Origin: an uncultured Spirochaetia bacterium
GTDB taxonomy: Bacteria; Spirochaetota; Spirochaetia; SZUA-6; Bin103
Assembly: GCA_958296075.1 (NCBI GenBank)
Contig: CATQHW010000002.1
Span: 1,116,001-1,180,000 of the forward strand
DNA: 64,000 nucleotides
Reading direction: 5' to 3'
Below the pieces are notes generated by a model. That model was not told the origin of the DNA. It searched no databases and worked only from the letters and a program-made list of their open reading frames with translations. The translations under genes were made by a program, and so were the position numbers. How positions within the stretch are numbered: the first letter of the stretch is position 1; the number at the start of each line of letters is the position of its first letter. Shown in pieces: positions 15,730 to 24,665 of the stretch.

Positions 15730-17682
15730 GTGGCGCGGTTCGTCGACTTGGCGTTCAATCTCCCGATCGACAAACGGTTCACCTACCGGGTCCCGGACGG
15801 CGGCGGCGCGCCGGTCGGCGCCCGCGCGACCGCGCCGTTCGGCGGACGCACGCTCACCGGGTTCATCGTGGCGGCCGTGGATCGGCCGCCGCCGGGCGTC
15901 GCGCCCCGCGCGCTGTCCCGTATCGTCGACGGCGATCCGCTGGTCGACGGCGGCATGCTGGCGCTGGCGCGCTGGATCGCCGACACCTACCTCTGCTCGC
16001 TCGGCGAGGCGCTCGCGGCGATCGTTCCCGGCGGCCGGCGCGAGTCGTTGCTGCAGGACGCGGTGCAGCCGGCGGTCGCCGGCTCGCATGCTCTGACGCC
16101 GGCGCAGCGCGCCGCCCTCGACGGCATCCTGCGCGGGCCGGACGGCATCTCGTATCTGTTCGGGGTGACCGGCTCGGGCAAGACGGCGGTCTTTCTGGAG
16201 GCGGCTCGCAGCACTCTGGCCGAGGGCCGGTCGGTGATCTACCTGGTGCCCGAGATCGGCCTGACCCATCAGGTGGTCGCCGCCTTCGGTGCCGCCTTCG
16301 GGGCGCTGGTGGCGGTGATCCACTCCGGGCTGACGCCGTCGCAGCGGCTCGCCGAGTGGCGGCGCCTCCAGCAGGGACGCGCCCGCATCGCCGTCGGCGC
16401 GCGCAGCGCGGTGTTCGCCCCGGTGCGCCGGCTCGGCATGATCGTCATCGACGAGGAGCACGACGGGTCCTACAAGTCGTCCGCCAGCCCCCGGTATCAC
16501 GCCCGCCAGGTGGCGGCCTACCGGTGCCGCGCGGCGGGGGCGCGGCTGATCATGGGGAGCGCCACGCCGTCGGCGGAGGCGTTCCTGCGCATGCGGTCCG
16601 GCGCGATCGGGCGTTACGATCTGCCGCGCCGGGTGGGGGGCGGCGCGCCGCCTCGCGTGCGCCTCGTGCCGGGCGGTTCGAACCGCGGCGTGCTCGGCCC
16701 CGAGCTGACCGATGCGCTGCGCCGCGTGTACGCCGAGGGCCGGCAGAGCATTCTCTTCCTGAACCGTCGCGGGTTTTCCCACTACTTCCACTGCCGTTCC
16801 TGCGACTACGCGATGACCTGCGAGCGGTGCTCGGTGACGCTGACGCTGCACCGCCCGTCGCAGGCGCTGGTGTGCCACTATTGCGGGTACCGGACCCGGC
16901 CGCTGCAGGCGTGTCCGGCGTGCCGTTCGCTCGACGTCCGGTACGCGGGGTTCGGGACGCAACGGGTCGAGGTCGAGTTGCGGCGCGTGCTGCCGGACGC
17001 GCGCATCGCGCGCGCGGACGCCGACTCGGTGCGGCGGCGGGGCGCGTTCACGGAGCTGCTGGCAGGGCTGCGCGGCGGCGGTATCGACGTGCTGGTCGGG
17101 ACGCAGATGGTCGCCAAGGGTCTGGACCTGCCGGGGGTCAAGCTGGTCGGCGTCGTCGACGCGGACACGTCGCTGCGCCTGCCCGATTTTCGCGCCGCGG
17201 AACGGACGTTCGCGTTGCTGGTACAGGTGGCCGGCCGCGCCGGCCGCGCCGCCCCGGATGGCGAGGTGTTCATCCAGAGCGCGCATCCGGACGCCGCGCC
17301 GATCGCCTGCGCCGCCGCCGGACAGGTCACGGAGTTCATGGAGGACGAGTTGGCCATGCGCCGCGAGCAGCGCTTTCCGCCGTTCGTGCGCCTGATTCGG
17401 ATGGTCGTTCGGGGGCGGGACGAAGGCAAGGTCACCGGTGCGGTCGAACGGTTGGCCGGGATGCTGGCCGCCGAGCCGGAAATGGCCGCCGCCGGCGCCG
17501 ATCTCCTGGGGCCGGCCCCCTGTCCGATCGCGAAGGTCGCGCGCAACCATCGCCACCACCTGCTACTGCGCGCGCCGGCGCTCCGTCCCGTCCTGGCCGC
17601 GGTGCGGCGCCGTCTGCGCGGGCTGCGGCTGGAGCCGGGCGTCCATCTGGAGGTCGATCTGGACCCGGTGGCCGTGCTGTAG
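15730..17682 (+). CDS. priA: Primosomal protein N' (PriA helicase)
   Basis: PriA restarts stalled replication forks as a 3'-5' helicase and loads the primosome. Walker A is GVTGSGKTAVF (about 144-154), and DEEHDGSYKSSASPRYHARQ holds the DEAH-type motif (about 240). Eight cysteines at about 356-395 form the two zinc sites (CRSCDYAMTCERC, CHYCGY, CPACRS). VGTQMVAKGLDLPG and VAGRAGR complete the helicase core. At 650 residues it is shorter than the E. coli protein, mainly at the N-terminal 3'-end-binding domain. The GTG start fits the first conserved residues (ARFVDLAFNLPIDKRFTY). Confidence 0.95.
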   Translation: MARFVDLAFNLPIDKRFTYRVPDGGGAPVGARATAPFGGRTLTGFIVAAVDRPPPGVAPRALSRIVDGDPLVDGGMLALARWIADTYLCSLGEALAAIVPGGRRESLLQDAVQPAVAGSHALTPAQRAALDGILRGPDGISYLFGVTGSGKTAVFLEAARSTLAEGRSVIYLVPEIGLTHQVVAAFGAAFGALVAVIHSGLTPSQRLAEWRRLQQGRARIAVGARSAVFAPVRRLGMIVIDEEHDGSYKSSASPRYHARQVAAYRCRAAGARLIMGSATPSAEAFLRMRSGAIGRYDLPRRVGGGAPPRVRLVPGGSNRGVLGPELTDALRRVYAEGRQSILFLNRRGFSHYFHCRSCDYAMTCERCSVTLTLHRPSQALVCHYCGYRTRPLQACPACRSLDVRYAGFGTQRVEVELRRVLPDARIARADADSVRRRGAFTELLAGLRGGGIDVLVGTQMVAKGLDLPGVKLVGVVDADTSLRLPDFRAAERTFALLVQVAGRAGRAAPDGEVFIQSAHPDAAPIACAAAGQVTEFMEDELAMRREQRFPPFVRLIRMVVRGRDEGKVTGAVERLAGMLAAEPEMAAAGADLLGPAPCPIAKVARNHRHHLLLRAPALRPVLAAVRRRLRGLRLEPGVHLEVDLDPVAVL

Positions 17683-17692
17683 AATCGCTGAA

Positions 17693-18163
17693 ATGCTGCC
17701 CGTGATCACGCTGGGCGACCCCCGGCTGGAGGCGCCGTCGGAGCCGACCGAGCCCGCCGCGGTTCGCGACTTGGTTCGGCGGATGTTCGAGACGATGTAC
17801 GGCGAGGAGGGGATCGGCTTGGCGGCCGTGCAGGTCGGCCGCCCGTTCCGCGTCTTCGTCACCAAGGTCACCGACGACCGCGAGCGCGTCTACATCAATC
17901 CCGAGATCATCGAGACGTCGATCGAGGAGGAGACCGCCGAGGAAGGCTGTCTGAGCATCCCCGGCGTACGCGCCGACGTGACCCGATCGGCCCGCGTGTC
18001 GGTCCAGGCGACCGGCCTCGACGGCCGCACCTTCCGGCTGAATGCCAGCGGTCTGCTGGCGCGGGCGATACAGCATGAGATCGACCACCTGAACGGCGTG
18101 CTGTTCATCGATCACCTGGACCGGCGGGAGCGCGACGCGCTGCTCGCCGAATACCACGGATAG
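17693..18163 (+). CDS. def: Peptide deformylase
   Basis: This metalloenzyme removes the formyl group from nascent N-terminal Met. All three motifs are present: GIGLAAVQVG (about 41-50), EEGCLSIP (about 83-90, metal Cys) and HEIDHLNG (about 128-135, metal His and catalytic Glu). It has 156 residues. Its neighbour fmt, 10 bp downstream, adds the formyl group that Def later removes, the common def-fmt pair. An ATG at 17693 follows priA by 10 bp. Confidence 0.96.
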   Translation: MLPVITLGDPRLEAPSEPTEPAAVRDLVRRMFETMYGEEGIGLAAVQVGRPFRVFVTKVTDDRERVYINPEIIETSIEEETAEEGCLSIPGVRADVTRSARVSVQATGLDGRTFRLNASGLLARAIQHEIDHLNGVLFIDHLDRRERDALLAEYHG

Positions 18164-18173
18164 CCGGCTACCC

Positions 18174-19118
18174 GTGCGCGTGTTGTTCGCCGGTACGCCC
18201 GGCTTCGCCGTGCCGTCGCTGGCCGCGCTGGCGGACCGGTTCGAGGTCTGCGGCGTGCTCACCGCCCCGGACCGGCCGGCGGGGCGCGGCCGGCGGCTCA
18301 CGTCGGCTCCGGTACGGCAGGAGGCGGACCGCCGCGGGCTGCCGGTGATCGCTCCCGAGCGGCTCGATGACGCCGCGATGCGGGAGGTCGCCGGCCTGCG
18401 TGCCGATCTCCTGGCGGTGGCGGCCTACGGCGTGATCTTCACGCAGCGCTTTCTGGACCTGTTCGCGCGCGGGGCGGTCAACGTCCATCCATCGCTCCTG
18501 CCGCGCTTTCGCGGTGCCGCGCCGATACCGGCGGCCATCCTTGCCGGCGACCGGCAGACCGGCGTGACGATCCAGCGGGTGGTGCGGCGCATGGATGCGG
18601 GGCCGATCATGGGCCGGCGCGTCCACCCCCTCGACGGCACGGAGACGGCCGGGCGGCTGAGCGAGGCGCTGGCGGCAGCGGGCGCCGAGCTGCTGGTCGA
18701 GGTGCTGGCCCGCCTGGCTGGCGGGGTAGTCGAAGAGGCGGCGCAGGTCGAGGAGCAGGCGACCTACTGCGCCAAGGTGAGCGCCGCCGACGGCCGGATC
18801 GACTGGCGCGGTCACGACGCGGCGGCGGTCGAGCGGATGGTGCGCGCCTATGACCCGTGGCCGCGCGCCCATTGCCGGCTGGGCGGCCGCCGGCTCAATC
18901 TGCTGGCGGCGCGCGCGGTCTCCGATCGATCCGATGGCCCGCCGGGTCAGGTCGCCTGCGTCGACGGCGACCGCGGGATTCTGATACCGGCCGCGCGGGG
19001 CACGCTGGGCGTCACGGAATTGCAGCTCGAGGGGCGGCGCGCGATGGACTGGAAGTCGTTCGCCAACGGATATGGCGGCCTTGCGGGGGGCGGCCTTGCG
19101 GGAGTGCGACTCACGTGA
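18174..19118 (+). CDS. fmt: Methionyl-tRNA formyltransferase
   Basis: Fmt moves a formyl group from 10-formyl-THF to initiator Met-tRNA. The N-terminal MRVLFAGTPGFAVPSL, GVLTAPDRPAGRGRRL and the folate site motif VNVHPSLLPRFRGAAPI (about 102-118) are diagnostic. A C-terminal tRNA-binding domain (CAKVSAADGRIDW onward) is complete. It has 314 residues and a GTG start. The stop overlaps the PASTA gene start (GTGA), linking it to cell-wall genes in a way also seen in treponemes (recalled, not checked). Confidence 0.95.
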   Translation: MRVLFAGTPGFAVPSLAALADRFEVCGVLTAPDRPAGRGRRLTSAPVRQEADRRGLPVIAPERLDDAAMREVAGLRADLLAVAAYGVIFTQRFLDLFARGAVNVHPSLLPRFRGAAPIPAAILAGDRQTGVTIQRVVRRMDAGPIMGRRVHPLDGTETAGRLSEALAAAGAELLVEVLARLAGGVVEEAAQVEEQATYCAKVSAADGRIDWRGHDAAAVERMVRAYDPWPRAHCRLGGRRLNLLAARAVSDRSDGPPGQVACVDGDRGILIPAARGTLGVTELQLEGRRAMDWKSFANGYGGLAGGGLAGVRLT

Positions 19119-20107
19119 GCAGCGCGGAATCCGGATCGCCTCGCCCGACGCTGGCGCCGGCGGCGCTGATCGCGGCCGTCCTGGTCGTGACGGCGGCCGT
19201 CGCGTTCTTCATCTCGGTGCGCGGGGAGGAGGAGACGCAGGTACCGGCGATCGTGGGCGAGAACCTGCTGGCAGCGATGGAGCGGCTGCAGGAGCGGGGA
19301 CTGGTCGCCCGCGTCGAAGGGCGCTTCTCGTCGGATGCGCCGGCTTGGCGGGTGATCGCGCAGACCCCGGTAGCCGGCTCTCTGGTGAAGGCCGGCCGGC
19401 CGGTGTCGGTGGTGGTCAGCCGGGGACGGGTCATCGCGCAGGTCGGCGACTACTTTGGCCGCGACCTCGACCAGGTGCGGTTGGAGCTGCAGGCGCTGGC
19501 GGTCGCCGGCGAGTCGCCGGTCAGGATCGACGAGAGCGGGCCGCGCGTCTCCGATCCCCGGCCGGCCGGTACGATCCTGGCGCAGAGTCCGCCGCCGGGG
19601 ACGCCCGTTTCCGGCGAGATTACGATCCTGTTTACGGTGAGCCGCGGCCCCAGGGGCGACCTGATCGAGGTCCCCAACTTCATCGGCATGACGTATGCCG
19701 GCGCGCTCGCCGAGCTGGCGCAGCGCAATCAGGCGTTTGTCTTCACGGTCCGCGCCGGTGGCGCCGGGGGCGCGCCGGGAACGGTGGTATTCCAGTCGCC
19801 CGACGGCGGCAGCGAGGTGCCGCACAGCACCGTCATGCAGGTGGGGATGACCCGGCCGGAGCCGGTGGGCGAGGATCAGGTGTTCGGTCTGTTCGAGCAC
19901 GAGGTGAAGCGGTACGCGATCCTGGTCGACCTGACGCTGGTGGCGGAGCTTCCCGATCGGCCGGAGCCGGCCGTGCTTCTTTCGACCCGGTACCAGGGCG
20001 GCCCGATCGCCGTCCCCTTCGTCACGCACCGGGACGCGCAGCTCGTGTTGACCGTCCTGGGGCGGGAGGTGGAGCGCCGGCCGGCCGGCCGCATGGCTAT
20101 CGACTGA
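19115..20107 (+). CDS. Single-pass membrane PASTA-domain protein
   Basis: A protein of 330 residues with one membrane helix (about 15-35) and three extracytoplasmic PASTA domains. These are marked by QVPAIVGENLLAAMERLQE (about 44), VGDYFGRDLDQVRLELQ (about 110) and EVPNFIGMTYAGALAELA (about 185). PASTA domains bind peptidoglycan stem peptides. No kinase or transpeptidase domain is attached, so it is probably a wall-sensing or scaffold protein. The C-terminal 80 residues (FGLFEHEVKRYAILVDL onward) form a separate, unrecognised beta-rich region. It is coupled to fmt by a GTGA overlap and is the last gene of the block. Confidence 0.85.
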   Translation: MSSAESGSPRPTLAPAALIAAVLVVTAAVAFFISVRGEEETQVPAIVGENLLAAMERLQERGLVARVEGRFSSDAPAWRVIAQTPVAGSLVKAGRPVSVVVSRGRVIAQVGDYFGRDLDQVRLELQALAVAGESPVRIDESGPRVSDPRPAGTILAQSPPPGTPVSGEITILFTVSRGPRGDLIEVPNFIGMTYAGALAELAQRNQAFVFTVRAGGAGGAPGTVVFQSPDGGSEVPHSTVMQVGMTRPEPVGEDQVFGLFEHEVKRYAILVDLTLVAELPDRPEPAVLLSTRYQGGPIAVPFVTHRDAQLVLTVLGREVERRPAGRMAID

Positions 20108-20143
20108 CCGGCCGCGTCCATGTTACGCTGAACGGGTACCGAC

Positions 20144-20215
20144 GCGAGCGTCGTATAATGGTCATTACCCGAGCTTCCCAAGCTCGTGACGGGGGTTCGA
20201 TTCCCCTCGCTCGCT
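20144..20215 (+). tRNA. tRNA-Gly (CCC)
   Basis: A 72-nt cloverleaf. The acceptor stem is GCGAGCG/CGCTCGC with discriminator T. The anticodon stem CGAGC/GCTCG holds loop TTCCCAA with anticodon CCC, and the T loop is GGTTCGATTCC. The last base is shared with the stop codon of the convergent glycosyltransferase gene. Confidence 0.96.
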
Positions 20216-21306
20216 CACCGGGCGGCCCGGCGGGGGGAGCGCCGCAGCGACCGCGTGGCCGCGTGATAGCAGATCAGATACAGCGCCGCGTGCACGCCCA
20301 GCGCCGGGCCCGCCCATGCGGCGGTATGCGGGGCCACGCTCACGAACACCAGGCCGGCCGCCATCGCTACCCAGAGCAATGCGCCGACGGCCGGATTGGC
20401 GTACCGCACCGCCCCGGTTCCGGACATCGCGCGCCGCAGGCACCGGTAGATCAGGTGATGCAGGTGCGCCTTGTCCGCCCGGGCGGGGCCGTCCCCCTTG
20501 CGCACGGTCCGGCGTCCGATCGAATAGACCGTTTCCAGCACCGGATACGCCAGCACCAGCAGGATGATCCACGGCGACACGCCGGGATTGCGCGCGGGCA
20601 GCATCACGCTCACGGCGGCGAGCAGGAAGCCGACGAAGTAGGCGCCGCCGTCGCCCATGATGACCGGACCGAGCGGAAAGTTGACCAGCAGGAACCCGGC
20701 CAGGGCGGCCCCGATGATCACGGCGAGCGCCGCCAGCTCGGCATCGCCGGCGCGCAGGCAGATCGCCCCGAGCGCCGCCAGCATGATGATGACCCCGCCC
20801 GCCGACAGCCCGTTGAAGCCGTCGATGATGTTGACCGAATGGGCGATGCCGGCGATGGCGAACGCCGTGAACGGGATCGCCATCCACGGGAGGGCCAGCG
20901 CGTAGTCGGCGAAACCGATCTCCACGCTGGAAACCGTGTAGCCGGTCACGACGCTGAACGCAGCGCCCGACAGCAGGGTCGCGAACAGGCGCAGCCTGGC
21001 CGAGACCTTCTTGGTCAGGTCCTCGGCAAGACCGATCGCGAAGGCCGGGATACCGCAGACCGCCATGGTCGCCAGGGTCTCCCGGATCGCCGGCGGCGCG
21101 GCGACCGCGCCCGCGCAGAGTCCGGCGCACACGGCAACGCCGCCGATGCGCGGCACCACCTGCCGCTGCACCTTCTGCGGCCCGCTCAGGCTGTCCAGGC
21201 TGAGCCCGCCGTGCCAGCGCCGCGTGGCGACGATCAGCACGCTGGCGGCCAACGAAACGCCGGCGCCCAACAGGGCAGGGAACCCGACCTGATCGAAGAC
21301 GATCAT
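20215..21306 (-). CDS. WecA/MraY-family polyprenyl-phosphate sugar-1-phosphate transferase
   Basis: This multi-pass membrane enzyme (363 residues, about ten helices) moves a sugar-1-phosphate from a UDP-sugar to undecaprenyl phosphate. Motifs in order are VVPRIGGVAV, GLAEDLTKKVSARLRL, HSVNIIDGFNGLSAGG, VIMGDGGAYFVGF and KAHLHHLIYR. These hold the Asp residues for Mg and lipid, and the HHL segment seen in WecA-type proteins. MraY is less likely because this family usually lies in the mur cluster. Start ATG 21306; the stop overlaps tRNA-Gly by one base. It follows the PhyH-HEAT gene by 28 bp on the same strand. Confidence 0.85.
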   Translation of the reverse strand: MIVFDQVGFPALLGAGVSLAASVLIVATRRWHGGLSLDSLSGPQKVQRQVVPRIGGVAVCAGLCAGAVAAPPAIRETLATMAVCGIPAFAIGLAEDLTKKVSARLRLFATLLSGAAFSVVTGYTVSSVEIGFADYALALPWMAIPFTAFAIAGIAHSVNIIDGFNGLSAGGVIIMLAALGAICLRAGDAELAALAVIIGAALAGFLLVNFPLGPVIMGDGGAYFVGFLLAAVSVMLPARNPGVSPWIILLVLAYPVLETVYSIGRRTVRKGDGPARADKAHLHHLIYRCLRRAMSGTGAVRYANPAVGALLWVAMAAGLVFVSVAPHTAAWAGPALGVHAALYLICYHAATRSLRRSPRRAAR

Positions 21307-21334
21307 CGGCGGGTCGGCGATGCCGGTCGCCGGT

Positions 21335-23011
21335 TCAGAAGCCGTTGGCCGGCGTGATCGATGGGTCCCAGCGCTCCGCCGCCAGCAGGCCGAGCGCCGC
21401 CGCCAGCGCGGACGGCGATCCGATGCGGCGCAGCGCCTCCACGGCGTAGGTCGCGACCTGACCGCACCGGTCATCGAGCGCCCGTATCAGGTCACCCTCC
21501 GCGGCGGTCGCGCCGCGGCCAAGACGGGCGAGCGCCGTGGCCGCGTTCACGCGCACCTGGTCGCGGGCGGTCCAGCTTCTCATCGCCTCCTCGTCCCAGC
21601 CGGGCCGGCTCACCCTGAACAGCCGGCCCAACGGCGCCGCCGCTTCCGGCGAGCCGATGGCGCCCAGCGCGTCCGCTGCCGCGCGCACCACCAGATGGGA
21701 CGGGTCGTCCAGCGCCGCGATCAGCGCGGGAACCGCCGCCTGCGCCTGCCGATCGATCTCGCCCAGCGCGAACGCGGCGTTGAGTCGCGCCCACTCGTCG
21801 CCCCCGCGCAGCAGCTCCTGCAGCGCCGGCACTGCGGCGGCGCCGGCGGCGGCGAGCGCGAACGCGGCGTCGTCGAGCGGCAGCGCGGTCTCGATCGCGC
21901 CGGGGCCGCGTCCGCTCGCCTCCAAGCGGTCACTCAGCACCGGCGCGGCGGCGCCGCGGCCGCGCAACGAATCGATCAGCGGGCCGACCGCCGGCGCGCC
22001 GATCGCTCCCAGCGCATAGGCGGCCGCCACGCGGACCGGATCCGGCCGCCGATTGAGGACGCCGAGCAGGGCCGGAATCTGCGGCGCAGCCTGCGCTCCC
22101 AGGGCGGCCAGCGCTTCGGCGGCGGCCACCCGCTCCGCGCACGGACGGTCGTCCGCCAACGCGCGCGCCGCCGCGCCGGCGCTCCCGGCCGGACGTCCGG
22201 CGTGCGGCAGCGCGCCGCCGCGCAGGCTGGCGTAGCGGTCGCCGGCGCCGCGCAGCCAGTCCCAGAGGTGCGACCAGGCGAGCGACTGGCGGTCGCCGCC
22301 GTAGCGCTGCGGATCGCGCCAGCGGTGATCGGCTCCCGGCCAACCGCCGGGCGCCGGCGGCGACGCGCGCTGATAGATGAACTTGACCATGAACCGCCGC
22401 TGCCCGGACCGGTTGATGCCGGCGGCGTGGCCCACGTCGAAGTGGGTGATGGAGATCGTGCCGGCGGGGCCGGCGGCCGGGATCGGCCGCGCCCGCTCGG
22501 CGTCGCTGAGGACCGTGTTGAGGTGGGTCCCGGGAATCACGTGCGTGGGTCCGAGCGGCTCGGGCGTGTCCTGCGGGTAGTACATGACGCGCGCGTAGCG
22601 GATGTGGTGGTAGCGCGGGCGGGCCAGCGGCGTGTAGGAATCCTGATGGCAGTTGGCGGCGAGCTTGGCGCGGCGCTCCGGCACGGGAAGGTCCGCACCG
22701 GGGCCGGCAGGCGGCTCCTCGACGTGGCAGAAGCGGTGCGGGTGCTCCAGGTAGTCGGGCCCCAGCAGGGTCTGCAGGGCTCCGTGCACCTCCGGGGACC
22801 CGAGCACGTGCCGCATCTCCGGCACGAGCGGCAGGATGTTGTTGCCGGGGTTGCCCTTGCGGTCCGGCACCGCCTGGTCGAGCCGCCGCCGTATCGATTC
22901 GTGCAGCTTGCGCGGCAGCGACGGCCGCAGGGTCAGGTAGCCGTCGGCGATGAACTGCCGGACCTGTTCCCCGCTCAGGGGAATCGGGGCGGAGCCGCAG
23001 GCGCCGTCCAT
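21335..23011 (-). CDS. PhyH-like dioxygenase fused to HEAT repeats
   Basis: About 558 residues. The N-terminal half (about 10-270) is a phytanoyl-CoA dioxygenase-type 2-oxoglutarate/Fe(II) oxygenase, opening with EQVRQFIADGYLTLRPSLP. Its likely iron ligands are CHQDSYTP (His-x-Asp), with THFDVGHAAGINRSGQRR supplying the distal His and Arg. The C-terminal half (about 300-540) carries repeated HEAT motifs such as ALAALGAQAAPQIPALLGVL and AYALGAIGAPAVGPLIDSL. HEAT solenoids usually bind proteins. GGGAG eight bases before the ATG at 23011 supports that start. Upstream in-frame codons only read through the 15-bp minisatellite. Substrate unknown. Confidence 0.8.
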   Translation of the reverse strand: MDGACGSAPIPLSGEQVRQFIADGYLTLRPSLPRKLHESIRRRLDQAVPDRKGNPGNNILPLVPEMRHVLGSPEVHGALQTLLGPDYLEHPHRFCHVEEPPAGPGADLPVPERRAKLAANCHQDSYTPLARPRYHHIRYARVMYYPQDTPEPLGPTHVIPGTHLNTVLSDAERARPIPAAGPAGTISITHFDVGHAAGINRSGQRRFMVKFIYQRASPPAPGGWPGADHRWRDPQRYGGDRQSLAWSHLWDWLRGAGDRYASLRGGALPHAGRPAGSAGAAARALADDRPCAERVAAAEALAALGAQAAPQIPALLGVLNRRPDPVRVAAAYALGAIGAPAVGPLIDSLRGRGAAAPVLSDRLEASGRGPGAIETALPLDDAAFALAAAGAAAVPALQELLRGGDEWARLNAAFALGEIDRQAQAAVPALIAALDDPSHLVVRAAADALGAIGSPEAAAPLGRLFRVSRPGWDEEAMRSWTARDQVRVNAATALARLGRGATAAEGDLIRALDDRCGQVATYAVEALRRIGSPSALAAALGLLAAERWDPSITPANGF

Positions 23012-23050
23012 GTCAGCCGCTCCCATCGCCGGCCGGCCCCGTGTCCGGCC

Positions 23051-23140
23051 GGCAGGGTTCGGGAAGGCAGAGTTCGGGAAGGCAGAGTTCGGGAAGGCAG
23101 AGTTCGGGAAGGCAGGGTTCGGGAAGGCAGGGTTCGGGAA
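23051..23140. repeat. 15-bp tandem repeat, six copies
   Basis: Six perfect or one-mismatch copies of GGCAGRGTTCGGGAA (R = G or A) lie between the divergent PhyH-HEAT and aminotransferase genes. The order of variants is G, A, A, A, G, G. A partial seventh unit (GGCGGGGG) follows. It is 40 bp upstream of the PhyH-HEAT ATG and 111 bp upstream of the aminotransferase start. Being 15 bp long it keeps all frames open. Confidence 0.97.
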
Positions 23141-23251
23141 GGCGGGGGTCGTAGTGATCGATGCGTGGCATGTCGTGGAACATTGGCAACGTCGATGGTA
23201 CGCTGCATCCGCCGCCGTGACCATTGCGGTCATTCGGCATCGTTACCATAC

Positions 23252-24610
23252 ATGAATCCCGCGGCCGCTTCCGGCTCCAGTTCCGGCCCCATCGCCCGCC
23301 ACTTCCGTGCCGCCTCCCAGGTGCTGCCGGGCGGGGTCAACTCCTCGACCCGCCTGAACCGGGCGCTCGGCGCCCCCATGTACGTCGCGCGCGCCGAAGG
23401 GAGCCGCATCACCGACATCACGGGGCGCAGTTTCATCGACCTGTGCTGCGGCCACGGCGCGGCCCTGCTGGGCCACGGCCACCCGGCGATCGCCGGCGCC
23501 TTGCAGGCAGCGGCGGCGATCGGCTTTCCCTCCGTCCATGAGACGCCCCGCCACGAAGAGCTGGCGCGGCTGGTCTGCGCAGCGGTGCCGTCGGCGGAAC
23601 GGGTGCGGTTCTGTTCCTCGGGCACGGAGGCGACGCTGCACCTCATACGCGCCTGCCGGGCGCATACCGGCCGGGACAAGATCATCCGCATCGAGGGCCA
23701 CTTCCACGGCTACCATGAGTTGATCTATATCGGCGGCCATCCGCCGGCCGAACACCTGCCGCGCAACCGCGCGCAGCCGTTCATCGAGTCTCCGGGGATA
23801 CCGCAGGAGTTCGCCCGCCTCATCGTCCCCATCCCGCACAACGACGCCGGCGCCCTGGAACGAGCGGTCGAGCGCCACGGCCGGGAGACCGCGGCGGTCA
23901 TGCTGGAGCCGGTGAACTGGAACTGGGGGGCGATCCGCGCCGAGCCCGCCTACCTGCAGCGCATGCGGGAGCTGACCGCCGAGGCCGGCATCGTGCTCTT
24001 CTTCGACGAGATCCAGTCGGCGTTCAAGACGCGCCGGCTGACGGCGCAGGCCGAGTACGGGGTGACCCCGGACGTCACCACCCTGGGAAAGTCGCTGGGC
24101 GGCGGGCTGCCGGTCTCCGCGTTTTCGGGAAGCGCGCAGATCATGGACCTCTTCCAGCCGGTCGGCCCGGTGCAGCACTCCGGCACCTTCAACGCCCACC
24201 CGGTGCCGATCCTGGCCGCGCTGGCGTTCGTACGGGAGACGGAGAAGCCGTACTTCTACGACACGCTGGAGGCGCTCGAAGACCACTTCGACCGCGGCCT
24301 CAAGCGGATCATCGCCGACCATCGGCTCAACATGATCGCGCCGGTCGCCGGCGCGCGGTTCAGCATCATCTTCGGGCGCACGACGCCGCCGGCCCGGTAC
24401 GAGGACTGTCTCTGCCACGACAACCGGGTGATGCTGCGGTTCGTCAGGGAGTGCTACGAGCGCGGCGTCTACCTCCACGACTACGGCGGCGGGCCGTTCC
24501 ATCATGGTTTCTCCGTCCAGCACACCACCGGCGATCTGGACGAAGCGTTGAACGCGATGGAGGACGCCCTGAAGGGGATGAAGCGCGACGGCGCGGTCGC
24601 CGCGGCATGA
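23252..24610 (+). CDS. Class III aminotransferase, glutamate-1-semialdehyde aminomutase-like
   Basis: This PLP enzyme of 452 residues resembles HemL: SQVLPGGVNSSTRLNRALG near the start, DLCCGHGAALLGHGHP, and RVRFCSSGTEATLHLIRACR as the phosphate-binding region. The PLP lysine is in TLGKSLGGGLPVSAFSG (about Lys278), and EIQSAFKTR holds the Asp/Glu contacts. HemL makes 5-aminolevulinate, but no other tetrapyrrole gene is near. Several HemL-like paralogues act on other amino compounds, so the role in haem synthesis is unproven. A TACCAT hexamer two bases before the ATG is too close to count as a promoter. Confidence 0.85.
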   Translation: MNPAAASGSSSGPIARHFRAASQVLPGGVNSSTRLNRALGAPMYVARAEGSRITDITGRSFIDLCCGHGAALLGHGHPAIAGALQAAAAIGFPSVHETPRHEELARLVCAAVPSAERVRFCSSGTEATLHLIRACRAHTGRDKIIRIEGHFHGYHELIYIGGHPPAEHLPRNRAQPFIESPGIPQEFARLIVPIPHNDAGALERAVERHGRETAAVMLEPVNWNWGAIRAEPAYLQRMRELTAEAGIVLFFDEIQSAFKTRRLTAQAEYGVTPDVTTLGKSLGGGLPVSAFSGSAQIMDLFQPVGPVQHSGTFNAHPVPILAALAFVRETEKPYFYDTLEALEDHFDRGLKRIIADHRLNMIAPVAGARFSIIFGRTTPPARYEDCLCHDNRVMLRFVRECYERGVYLHDYGGGPFHHGFSVQHTTGDLDEALNAMEDALKGMKRDGAVAAA

Positions 24611-24665
24611 CGCCCGGCGGGCGCGTGGCCAACGACGATCGGCCGTGGCACCATGGACGGCGAGC

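Noticed and set aside
23051..23140. CRISPR array
   Set aside because: The units are direct 15-bp tandem copies with no spacers and no cas genes nearby.
23012..23233. Pentapeptide (AFPNS/AFPNP) N-terminal extension of the PhyH-HEAT protein
   Set aside because: It comes only from the 15-bp repeat staying open in this frame. A ribosome site before ATG 23011 supports a start after it.
21320..23251. Open frame extending the aminotransferase gene upstream by more than 600 codons
   Set aside because: This part is antisense to the PhyH-HEAT gene and passes through the minisatellite. HemL-type similarity starts at ATG 23252.
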